From Crocodylus rhombifer (taxonomy: Eukaryota > Chordata > Crocodylia > Crocodylidae), in assembly GCA_038503035.1 (NCBI GenBank), contig JAVSML010020386.1:251225-315224 (forward strand): a DNA stretch of 64,000 nt, written 5' to 3'. The notes below the pieces were generated by a model. That model saw only the letters and a program-made list of their open reading frames with translations, did no database searches and was not told where the DNA came from. A program made the position numbers and the translations under genes. This document shows, in pieces, positions 34,013 to 43,152 of the stretch. Position 1 is the first letter of the stretch, and every line of letters starts with the position of its first letter.

Positions 34013-34823
34013 AGGTTTCAGTCATTTGGCACTGGGAGACTCTTTAGGCCGTAGCCTTCCTATAGTAAAAATTAATGCCTCCACCAGGATAACAAGACTT
34101 TGTATCCCTTTTCCATAAATAGAGCAGCCAGGTCCTCTAAGATACAGCTGTCAGCCTCAGGCTGGACATGTTCTGAGGGCTCCAGCCAGAGGCAGGAGGA
34201 CTGCCATAATGGCAGCAGTGGTGGGGCTGGAGCAAGTCCAGGGGTGGCAGTAGAGAGCCAAGCTTGCTGCTGACAGCCATGCCCAGCAGGACCAAAGGAC
34301 CCTGGATTCTGTGACAGGCCACACCCACCAACTTCCAGTGCCTACCTGTAGTGCAGTGGGATGGTTTGAGAAGCTCTGTGGGCTGTATCTATATATTTGA
34401 CACCCCGTACTCCACAGTTTCAGGCAGGTGCTTGGGTGGTTTTTATCTGCTCCTTCTTCCATAAGATCCATGGATCCAACAGTGACAGGATTTGTTGAAA
34501 TCTAAGGAAGCTGTATCTTTTGTTATGTTCTATGGGCCCACTTCTTGGATCTTGACAAAGTAAAAAAGCGATTTAAAGCAATTTTTGTATCTTCTTGCTT
34601 CTGCAGCCAGCTCAGGGCCCCTCCAACTCCTGGGACAATCTAGAGTAGTAGCAAACCTTGTATAATATTTGCAATGGTCTTTCAATGACTGTTCAAGAAG
34701 CTGAAGCACATGCCTGGGCCATTCCTCTGTACTTTGTCCACACCATCATATCAAGGTGCTGAAAGCTGGAATAGTGTAGTGTCAGCAGGTTGGTATAGGC
34801 ACTAAACAAGACCTCAAAATAGG

Positions 34824-34907
34824 ACCAGAATTAGTCAGAGAGTTACTGGAATTTTCTGAATTGTAGATATTAGTTGGATTCTATGGATCCAGAATCAATG
34901 GAACTTC
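34824..34907. repeat. Duplicated segment B (source or paralogue of 35835-35918)
   Basis: These 84 bp (ACCAGAATTAGTCAGAG onward to GAACTTC) recur at 35835-35918 without indels and with three A-to-G differences in the downstream copy. Confidence 0.85.
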
Positions 34908-35834
34908 CTAGGACCAAAGCACTTAGTTTTTTTTCCCCCAGATCCTCTGAGTCTGAGGATTTCTTTTGAGTCAGAGATTATACCAGATACTGTGAGGCTG
35001 AGACCAATGGATAGTCCAAGGTGTCTAAACTCTTTGTCATATCTCATGAATTTGAGGATAACAGAGCCTCTTCGGGTTCAAGGCATTCAGATCCTTTGTC
35101 CACATAGCTTTCAGAACTATCTGTTTGTTTAAGCCTGTCTTAGAAAGGGAACAGTCTTTGGAGAGCCCTCCATATCAAATCTGAAGATACTACATGCTTT
35201 GGAAGTAAGGGATTGTAGAGGGTTGAGGATCTGCTTAGCTCAATATTGTCTCTCAGTGTTTGTTTATCTTGTTTGTTTATTGTCCCTGTGGGGCAAACTC
35301 CCTTCCTGCAGGAATTATTAACCCAAACAATTAGTAAAACAACCATATGAACCGAGACCCAAAGAGAAACTCTAGGCTTGGATATGCCACAGCTTGCCTC
35401 TTCTCTTCCTTCTCTATCAGTTCTATTCCAGCACCCAGTTTCTTGGTCAACTTCCAGTATCTCAGTGTCACTCAGCCCCCTCAGCTCTCAGCAGCAGCAT
35501 ATCTAGACCCCTGGCAGCCCTGGGCGAACTTGTAGTGTTGGGCCCCCCTTCACCAGAGATAATGATAATAATAATAGGACAACAGAAAAAAATTACGCTT
35601 TTCAAGCCCCCTTTCTGTCTGGGCCCTGGGCAGCCATCTGGTTTGCCCATGCCTGTGTCCGGCCCTGGCTCTCAGTGCCATTTCTCCCCTTCCCCTCTGG
35701 TTCTGGGAGCCTCTTAACTCCTGTGGAGCCTGCCAGCTAATTATGCTTCACAGCTGGCTCAGTCCTTCAAGACAGGCTTACAATCAGTTTCTGTCTGCCA
35801 ACAGCTGGGCTGCAGCTCAAGGTGTGCACCCCAC

Positions 35835-35992
35835 ACCAGAATTAGTCAGAGGGTTACTGGAATTTTCTGAATTGTAGATATTAGTTGGATTCTGTGGATC
35901 CAGAATCGATGGAACTTCAAAACTGAAATCCATGTCAATCCTCATGGGAACCTATTTCAAAGCAGCTGATTATGACAAGAGGAGAGTGGTGA
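35835..35992. repeat. Chimeric B-A duplicate
   Basis: Segment B (84 bp) is joined directly to segment A (75 bp) at 35918, the reverse of their order at 34824 and 33938. The join shares a single C. The flanks do not match either source. Confidence 0.85.
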
Positions 35993-37215
35993 TCTGCTCT
36001 CTCCATGTTTTTCCTCAAACCTAACCGGGACAAGGGTTTGAAGATGGACACACAAGATAAAGAATAGATTCTGGTTTTATAAGTTCTGATTTTATAATTT
36101 CACTAGGCATCCCCAACCTGGACTTGTTGACTGTGCTGGTAGTCTCTATAAGGACCAATTTGGAAAGACAAATTCTTTCATGGCTTTCATCTTTAGAACA
36201 GCTACTTATTAGAAGCCATGTTGTCACTCCTTCTCCACGCAACATCACCTGAGGTATAGTCCGATAAATAAAAAGTTAAAGCTTCCTTTAGCTGCTATAG
36301 GGAAGGTCAGATATTCCTCAAGGGCCTCTGGCTGGATGCTTAGTTATGATTATTTTTCATTACAGACATTCTTGGCTGTGGAATTCTGAAACCAACCAAA
36401 GAGCTAAGTCTGTGACATTGAATTACTGTTTGTAGGAGAAACATCATTCTTATCTCTGACAATTTATTTCTTCAAAGGCACAGCAAACATAACTCTTAAT
36501 CTGCTCAATCCTATAAAATAATATTTCAGAGATTAGAGATATAAATTAGCTTGGGTCAATTGGTTTCTTCTGCTAGTAAAGCAAAGCAAAGCTGTAGTTT
36601 GCTGGAACATGTAGCTCCAATTTTAATTTTGGTTCCTGATTATATGCATTTTTACAGAGCATCTTTTCAGAGTCCAGAAGTGCATTGACTTGAAGGGATG
36701 CTTTTCACTTGAGGTTTGTGCCAAAAGATGCAGAGTACTCCTTTTATTTTTTCTCTGTAGAAGTCCTTTTTATTGAACTCTTCTATGATGACTTATCCAA
36801 GTATAATTGGTACTGACTTTTCCTAGAGTTTTACTGGGAAGCAGGGATTTCTTATGGTGATATCTTTTATTGGACAAAATTGTATAGTTGGGAAAGAGTT
36901 ATAATGCATTCAAAAGCTTGTCTATATCCATCACAGTTATGCAGCTGGTCTAATATCACCCTAAGAAATCCCTGCCTTTGGCATAATTTCTGGACTGTCC
37001 CAGCTACAAAATCACTCTTACATTATCAGAGTTGTGCTATACATTTTGACAGTATGATCTCAGATTTAAATTCTGAAGACAGGTCAAAACCATCATGCAT
37101 TCTGAACTTGTCTCTGGCACGTAGGAGCATAGAAACTACCTCTGTTTCTTTGATCAATACAAAGTTAACATTTGGGCAAGAAAATGCTTCAAGATCTGAA
37201 GAGAAGATACTTCCT
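35993..37215. other. No gene recognised
   Basis: AT-rich sequence. TATCTTTTATTGGACAAAA at about 36862 resembles the TTATTAGACCAAC repeat family but is too short to define. Confidence 0.4.
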
Positions 37216-37394
37216 GGCTGTGTCTACATGAGACACAGTGTGCAGTAACAACTGCACAATAATTTAGTGTTTGCATACACAAGTACTAAATGACTGCTCA
37301 ATAACTGCAGTGACTGTGCAGTAGCTTATTACTGCTGTGCAGTAGGACTGCATCATGCTTTGTGCTACAACGAGCGTCTTGTGTAGACACAGCC
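37216..37394. mobile_element. MITE, 179 bp, Harbinger-like, 3-bp target duplication
   Basis: Terminal inverted repeats GGCTGTGTCTACATGAGAC (left) and, reverse-complemented, GGCTGTGTCTACACAAGAC (right) differ at two positions. The element is flanked by CCT on both sides (37213-37215, 37395-37397). A 3-bp duplication with G-rich termini fits PIF/Harbinger-type MITEs, which are abundant in crocodilians. The interior is non-coding, with GTGCAGTA motifs. Confidence 0.75.
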
Positions 37395-38154
37395 CCTGTG
37401 TCTGGTCTCTTTATTGCCTATTTAAGAAGGTCCTCTGTCTTTAGTAGATTTAAAATTGGCCTTGGCTACAACCAAGGCTATCACCTTAGCTTTCCATTTG
37501 TTTTGTGCCAATAAGTTCTGTCTTTATTTAGCCTTTAGAAATGGCATACCAAAAGTTCAGATGAAGATTTGAAATGACAGCTTGCATTTTCATAAAGCTT
37601 TGTCTCTTAGAGGATTCATGGAAGTTGATTTCCTCCTTTTGGTACCAATTACTGAAAATTTCTGTCTTTGGTTTTAGTAACTCTCAGGAGAATATTAAAA
37701 TGACAGTCTATATGGCAGACTCTTCCCATACTAATTGCATAAGGCTGAAGTAGTTCTAAAAAGTCCACTTCAAATTTTCTGTAACTGTTTTGAACTTTCG
37801 TTAACGTCAGACAAATTTTTGCCTGTTTTACTAAATTGGGTTTTAGAATTTTGTTGCTAAGAGGGGCTATTGATCATTTTCTTGATAGGACAGTTTTATT
37901 GGGTAATTTGTGTCCTGTCAAAAAAGTTACAGAACAAACCAAGGATTCAAGTGGATACATTTTTGCAGTACTGTAGCAAGGGAGGGGCAAGTAGGGCAAC
38001 CACCCCAGGCACTGAAGTGAAGGGGTGCCAACAGGCTCTGCCCAGCCAAGGCAAGGCATAGGACAGAGCAGCAAGCTGCATATTTGCTGGGGCATGGGGT
38101 GGGGGGAAGCTCCCACCGCTGTGTGCATCCCCAGGCAAACATGGCAGGGTGTGT
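37395..38154. other. No gene recognised
   Basis: AT-rich, then a GC-rich unclassified repeat from about 37975 that carries the target site of the gypsy element at 38160. Confidence 0.4.
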
Positions 38155-38159
38155 GTGCC

Positions 38160-38455
38160 TGTGACAGGAGTGCCACTACTGGAGCCTCTCCGGGTATGGC
38201 TCTGCCCTCCTTTAATAGGCCAACCACCTGCTTGCTTTCCTGCCATGCCTTGATTTTATTTAATTAATAGATTGTTGTAATTAGTGGGAAGCTGCCCATT
38301 TCTACGCACCCTGATGACAGGGGGCGCTATCTGCGGCTCCTTTTCCTCCCCTACACCACAGCCCAAGCCTCGCAGATGGTGCCGGTGTGATCTGACTTTG
38401 GCCCTGTTATGTCTCGGCCCTCCTTTTGCCCTTGGGGCTCCTCGCTGCCCCCCCC
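38160..38455 (-). repeat. Truncated 3' LTR of the gypsy element
   Basis: Matches 39091-39390 closely, including TGTGACAGGAGTGCCACT, TTTTATTTAATTAATAG and TATCTGCGGCTCCTTTTCC. Only this terminal portion of the roughly 913-bp LTR is present. It breaks off in the C-run near 38450. Confidence 0.88.
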
Positions 38456-38871
38456 CCAGGGGGTAGGGTAAATGGTCTGCGACCCGCACTAGCATCCGTC
38501 GGGTCCTATTGCCCACTTGCAGGGTGACCCTCACCCTGTCAAAATCGAGGGGGTCCCCGCACCAACACTGTATCATATATTGAATGATGTTCTGGTCATT
38601 ACTCTGTTGTTCTTCCCACCTCTCTTTAATTAGATCCAGGATTCCCCTCAGTTGCCCGATCCACTCTTCTCATCTCCCTTGCTGGTAACACGTCGCTCCG
38701 TACCATGGTCTGTGTTGAGCCCGAGTCTAGCAGAGCCACTACTCTTTTCTCCTCTATGGTTACTCCTACCACCAGTGCGGGCAGCTCATCTGCCACCTCA
38801 CGGTCAACTCGGGCTGCATAGCCGCACATTCCTACCTGCTCCGGTGGGCTGGGTCGAGTGTTTCCCATCAT
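38456..38871 (-). pseudogene. Retrotransposon aspartic protease remnant
   Basis: The minus strand encodes VVALLDSGSTQTMV, the active-site loop (D-S-G) of a retropepsin-type protease of Ty3/gypsy elements. In another frame there follow VTLQVGNRTRRMLVRVADH and LPYP, corresponding to the flap and C-terminal parts. At least one frameshift separates the halves, near 38580-38625. The remnant ends abruptly at the junction with the truncated LTR, so everything after the protease is lost. Confidence 0.72.
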
Positions 38872-39071
38872 ACTGGCTTACAGGGTCGGTTGTCCTGCTG
38901 CTTGATCCTGCGGGCCTTGTACCGCTTGGTGTGGCCAATCCAAATCTTGTTGCCCCGACTCTGGCCAAGGGGTTAGCGTTTGTCCTCTTTTCCCTCTCCA
39001 CGCAGGCCCAAGGGTCCTCTTTTTCAAGCTGGCAAACCAGCGTCTTATAAAGCCTACTGCCCTATAAACCG

Positions 39072-39089
39072 TTCCCGGCCAATACACCA
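39072..39089 (-). other. Primer-binding site complementary to tRNA-Gly 3' end
   Basis: On the minus strand, one base after the LTR end CA, the sequence TGGTGTATTGGCCGGGAA begins. Its complement, TTCCCGGCCAATACACCA, matches the 3' end of vertebrate tRNA-Gly(GCC) plus CCA as I know it, with one difference in the acceptor stem. This fixes both the LTR boundary and the element orientation. Confidence 0.8.
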
Positions 39090-39090
39090 C

Positions 39091-40003
39091 TGTGACAGGA
39101 GTGCCACTGTTGGAGCCTCTCTGGGTATGACTCCGCCCTCCTGTAATGGGCCAACCACCTGCTTGCTCTCCTGTCACACCTTGATTTTATTTAATTAATA
39201 GATTGTTGTAATTAGTGGGAGGCTGCCATTTCTACGCACCCCGATGACAGGAGGAGCTATCTGCGGCTCCTTTTCCTCCCCTGCACTGCAGCCCAAGCCT
39301 CACAGATGGTGCTGGTGTGATCTGACTTTGGCCCTGTTATGTCTTGGCCCTCCTTTTGCCCTCGGGGCTCCTCGCTGCCCCCTCTCTCTCTCTCTCGGGG
39401 CTCCCCGCTGCCACTCCACACTCTCGGGGCTCGTCGCTGTCCCCTCTCGGGGCTCGTCACTGCCCCCCCCTTGGGGCTTCTCGCCACCCCACTGCACTCT
39501 TGGGGCTCCTCGCCGCCTCTCTGCACTCTCAGGGGCTAAGCCAATGCACCCCACAAAATATTGTGCCTTCTCCGGTGCCAGGAACCCTCCCCCGCTACTG
39601 GGGAGTCCCTATGAGGCCTCCTCCACCCCTAATAGCCTCACCTGGTCCTCTGGTTAAACAGTAAACACAAAACACAAAGTCCCCAGGCTAAAACCATCCG
39701 GTCAGACAAGAGTTAATCCCTTCCAGGTAAATTACTCCAGCTCATGGCAGCAACTCACAGTTACTCATGCCGCCAAACCTTGGCCTTCTCTCCGCACTGG
39801 CTGAACGCCTCACTCCTTGGCTGTCAGAGGAGGAACTGCCACCCTAGCCTCCTGCCTGGGTTTAAGAAGGGCTAAGCCCTGTCCCTTCCTGTCACCTGTG
39901 TTGCCCTGGTGACTGGCAGCTGCGCCTCCCCCTTCTCTCCACTAGGGGACTCTCTGGAGCCATCCCTGTTCTCAGGCACAGGGCACCTAAGTGCTCTGCG
40001 ACA
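39091..40003 (-). repeat. 5' LTR of the gypsy element (913 bp)
   Basis: In minus orientation it starts TGTCGCAGAGCACTTAGG and ends CACTCCTGTCACA, a TG...CA LTR. A TATA-like CTTCTTAAACCC lies at about 39858-39869. The middle (39363-39535 on the plus strand) is an imperfect tandem array of CTCGGGGCTCCTCGCTG-type units. Related LTRs are at 28081-29604 and 62137-63252. Confidence 0.86.
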
Positions 40004-40044
40004 GTGCCCCAGAGCTGTGAATGGCACCAGGATGGGCTGCCACT

Positions 40045-40858
40045 GAGCTCAATCCCATAAAGATATACATAGGATTGGGCCCTCGCACATTATGTGATAT
40101 TTGCTGAAATGTACTGAGGGCTTGTCCCAGATGCCAATCTTCCTTACTAAGGTACTGAAATTTTGTATTTAGACAGGCTATGACTGAAGTCTCTTAACCA
40201 TCATGTAGTAACTTCTTCAGTATCTGTTAAGTATATATTGCTTACTTAGACAAGCAAAAATACTAGGTGAATCTTATTTCATACCTTTAACAATGTTATT
40301 CCCTCAGTGTTGAGGCCTGATCAGAATAGATGCCTGTATGGATAAGTCTTTCAGTCACTGTTCAACCATTGGTATACTTCAGCTTACCTCTTGAGAACCG
40401 GCACTCTTCCAGACTGGAAGCATCTAGACAGTATTATAAAAGAGGGAAAAAAATAAAGGTTATTTACCAAAGTAACTGTTTCTCTCAAATGTACTGCTTC
40501 TGCATATCCACACTGACACCTTATTTTTACCTCTACCTCAGATATTTATGTAATGTACCCAGAATTAGAGGGAAACAGTTAGGAGGTATGGGATTCTTAT
40601 GCCTGAAATTTTAGAATGTGGAAAAAGATGGGCATGTGAATATTTACCCCTTATCATGGAACTTTTTGTGTAGTTTCTGTATCATGGCACATAATTTCAA
40701 AGTGGGCCTCTGTGGAGGCAGTTTGTTTTGGAAATGAAATAAATTTCGGAAATAGTCTCTTTTTCAGTAGGTTTTTTTATGTTAACCTGTACATTTCAGC
40801 AAATATCACATAATGTGCGAGGGCCCAATCCTATGTATATCTTTATGGGATTGAGCTC
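40045..40858. repeat. Perfect 70-bp inverted repeat spanning 814 bp
   Basis: Left arm 40045-40114 and right arm 40789-40858 are exact reverse complements over all 70 positions that I compared (left starts GAGCTCAATCCCATAAAGAT, right ends GGGATTGAGCTC). The 674-bp spacer is AT-rich without a credible gene. The outer flanks show no target duplication. The left arm begins 42 bp from the gypsy LTR end. Confidence 0.92.
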
Positions 40859-41235
40859 CAAGAAATTATTAGATAACATTCAATATAGGAATTCTCAGTC
40901 TAGTCAGCAGGCACTGAGAGAAGTGAATATGTGAGTGGAAAAGCTGGTACTTCATGCTCCAAAGAGCAATGTTTTTCATTTATTTTTTTAGTGAACCAGA
41001 TTTAGCCATAATAGAAGCAAATCTAACTCTATTAATAATAAGGAAATTATTTCTTCTTAAGCAGGAATGAATTCAATTCAGTAAGAGGTATGACATGATG
41101 TGCAAAAGGACTGATAAGAAAATAGATATTAAATAATTAGACTATAATAAAAAGGTATGTTAAAAATTTTGAATGTGACTAAGCAGGAATGAGAAGAGCT
41201 CATATAGCTAATACAGACAGAGAAAACACAAGGGT

Positions 41236-41711
41236 GGTGCATCTACATTCACAATTAATGTGCATGAATAAACTCTGGAGTGTACTGCTCCGGAGTTTGT
41301 TGTTTGGGCAAGACATTTTAATGTGTGCCTGGAACCACAGCACATTGAGCTAGGTCAGAGCAGCTCTGGCTCGTACGGGGCCTGGGGGGTCAGCCTGCCA
41401 AGCCAGGGCTGCTCCCCGCAGCTCAACATGCTGAGGAGGAGCTGGTTGAGGCATGAATGTACTTCAGTATGAGGCTAGCCAGTAGGCAGCCCCCACACTA
41501 AAGCACCCTCATGCCCCAGCCATGTGCGTTGCTGTGGAGTAAAAATCTCTGCAGCAGCATAGTACTTTTATTTACTTGTGTTTGCAAGTACTATCCTGCT
41601 ATGGAGTAAATTAATTTACTCCAACCTAATAGAGGTGCATGCGTAGATGTGTGATGTTTATTGAGCAGCTAATTAGTCTACTGTGCAGTAAATGTTTCAT
41701 GTAGATGCACC
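41236..41711. mobile_element. MITE, Harbinger-like family, copy 2
   Basis: Perfect 12-bp terminal inverted repeats GGTGCATCTACA and TGTAGATGCACC. The interior aligns with 3350-3815: AATAAACTCTGG, GCACATTGAGC, CTCAACATGCTGAGG, TTTGCAAGTACTA and CAGTAAATGT near the right end. Non-coding. The target duplication is not clear. Confidence 0.7.
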
Positions 41712-42800
41712 TGGAGAAAATATTTGTTTGTTAATTCAAATAATTTGTAATTATGTTTTCCTAAAACAAGACATTATTTTAATTTGCTAATTTAATTGAT
41801 AAGCTGTTCGTAAATCGATTACACAGACTAATATATTAGTAAAGTATTAATTCTGTTGTAGTATTCAATAATACGGCTTTGAGCTGAGTATATTCTGGCA
41901 ATGTTCAATAATAATAATATAATAATATATGTTCAACACTGAGGGAATATATTAGAGCTAAAAAAGTCATGCTGTGACAAAATGGTCTAATTTCTTTAAA
42001 AATAAGCAAACACTTGAGTCCAGAATAAGCTTCTTCTCTTTAATGTTTTATCTGTTACTCAGTTAGTGTATACTGTCATACAATACTGTTCCTTGTGGTG
42101 TTCATCTTTCCTGCAGTCCATCCAAATAATACATTATAATTTGTTACTTTACATTTCTGTAAATGTTCCATTTTTTAATGCTTTAGAAACACGTTCTAAA
42201 CATATAATGAATTTAGAAACAGATGTTGAGAAAAACATTAGAAAAATAAATAATTTACTGTGAAGTCAGATTTATATTTTGCATAGAGGCAACAATGGAC
42301 ATGTTCCAGAAAAAAATGAACTTTTTAAACCAGTAACACATGACTTGTTGTATAGATATGCCTACATACCTTAGCTGCTTCAAGAAACATGAGGTAAAGG
42401 TTTTCAATAGCACAAAATGCATTATATGATGCCTGACATTTATATAGGATTTTTATTGCCAAAATCTGTGATTAGCAATCATTAACTAAAGGGCAATCTT
42501 GCAGGTTTTGCAGATGTGACTTAAACTAATAGTCTCATTAAAGTTAATTACTGCCTTTACCTGTATAGCATACACACTTTTCCCCCCAAATTTAACCTTC
42601 CAAAATTGTGGTGTGTCTCTTAGGAAAGCTGATTTGCTGCTCACAATGGAAGCATGGGAATGCTGTGAGATGGCTGCTGCTTTTTTCCCTTCTCTTCCCT
42701 CAAGCAGCCACATGGAAGGAGGAGTGGAGTCCAGCAGGGGAAGATTGGCAGGGGTGGCAGAGGGGAGTACAGTGGTGCCTTCCCTAAAACAAGGTTCCTT
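41712..42800. other. No gene recognised; AT-rich with short ATA microsatellite
   Basis: AT-rich, including an AATAATAAT tract at about 41906-41930. No supported coding or mobile feature. Confidence 0.45.
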
Positions 42801-43152
42801 TCTTCATTCTGCCTTCCCAAAAAGGTGCATGTCTTATTTAGGGTCTCCACTCCGCACCTGGCTCTGGGCAGCCGCAGTCCCCCTCCCTCCCTCACTGAGG
42901 GTACCTTAATTTGCACCCTACCATGCCCCTTCCCTCTCCCTGCCCCTTCACCTCAACAAACTGAGCCCCTGGACGCTGCTGTCCAAGCTGCCGATCTGGC
43001 TGCATGCATGTTGTGGCTGTGCACATGCATGTGGCATTTATTGGCAACGTTATCAGCCACAACAGCCAAAAAGGCTGATTGTTGATAATGTCAATTTTCC
43101 TTTTATCTGTGCTGATACGGTATGGACCAATGTATTGGTGCACCTCTAGTGA
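42801..43152. mobile_element. Possible hAT-like element, right end near 43150
   Basis: The right end, reverse-complemented, reads CTAGAGGTGCACCAATACAT and continues TTGGTCCATACCGTATC, a terminus typical of some hAT elements. The interior is GC-richer. I could not place the left end or a target duplication, so the start coordinate is approximate. Confidence 0.35.

Larger units (their letters stand above)
38160..40003 (-). mobile_element. Ty3/gypsy-type LTR retrotransposon, collapsed, 5-bp target duplication
   Basis: The whole unit is flanked by GTGCC at 38155-38159 and 40004-40008. In minus orientation it has a full 5' LTR (40003 to 39091), a primer-binding site (39089-39072), a short internal region with a protease remnant, and a truncated 3' LTR (about 38455 to 38160). 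Gag, RT, RNase H, integrase and the first part of the 3' LTR are missing. The plus-strand breakpoint sits in a run of C at about 38448-38458, suggesting a deletion between C/G-rich tracts. Confidence 0.85.

Noticed and set aside
35505..35672. Possible hAT MITE with CCTGGCAGCCCTGGGC and GTCCGGCCCTGG ends
   Set aside because: The ends resemble hAT termini, but no consistent inverted pairing or 8-bp duplication could be found.
39072..39089. Possible tRNA-Gly gene fragment
   Set aside because: Only the last 18 bases including CCA are present, directly next to an LTR end. This is the primer-binding site and not a tRNA gene.
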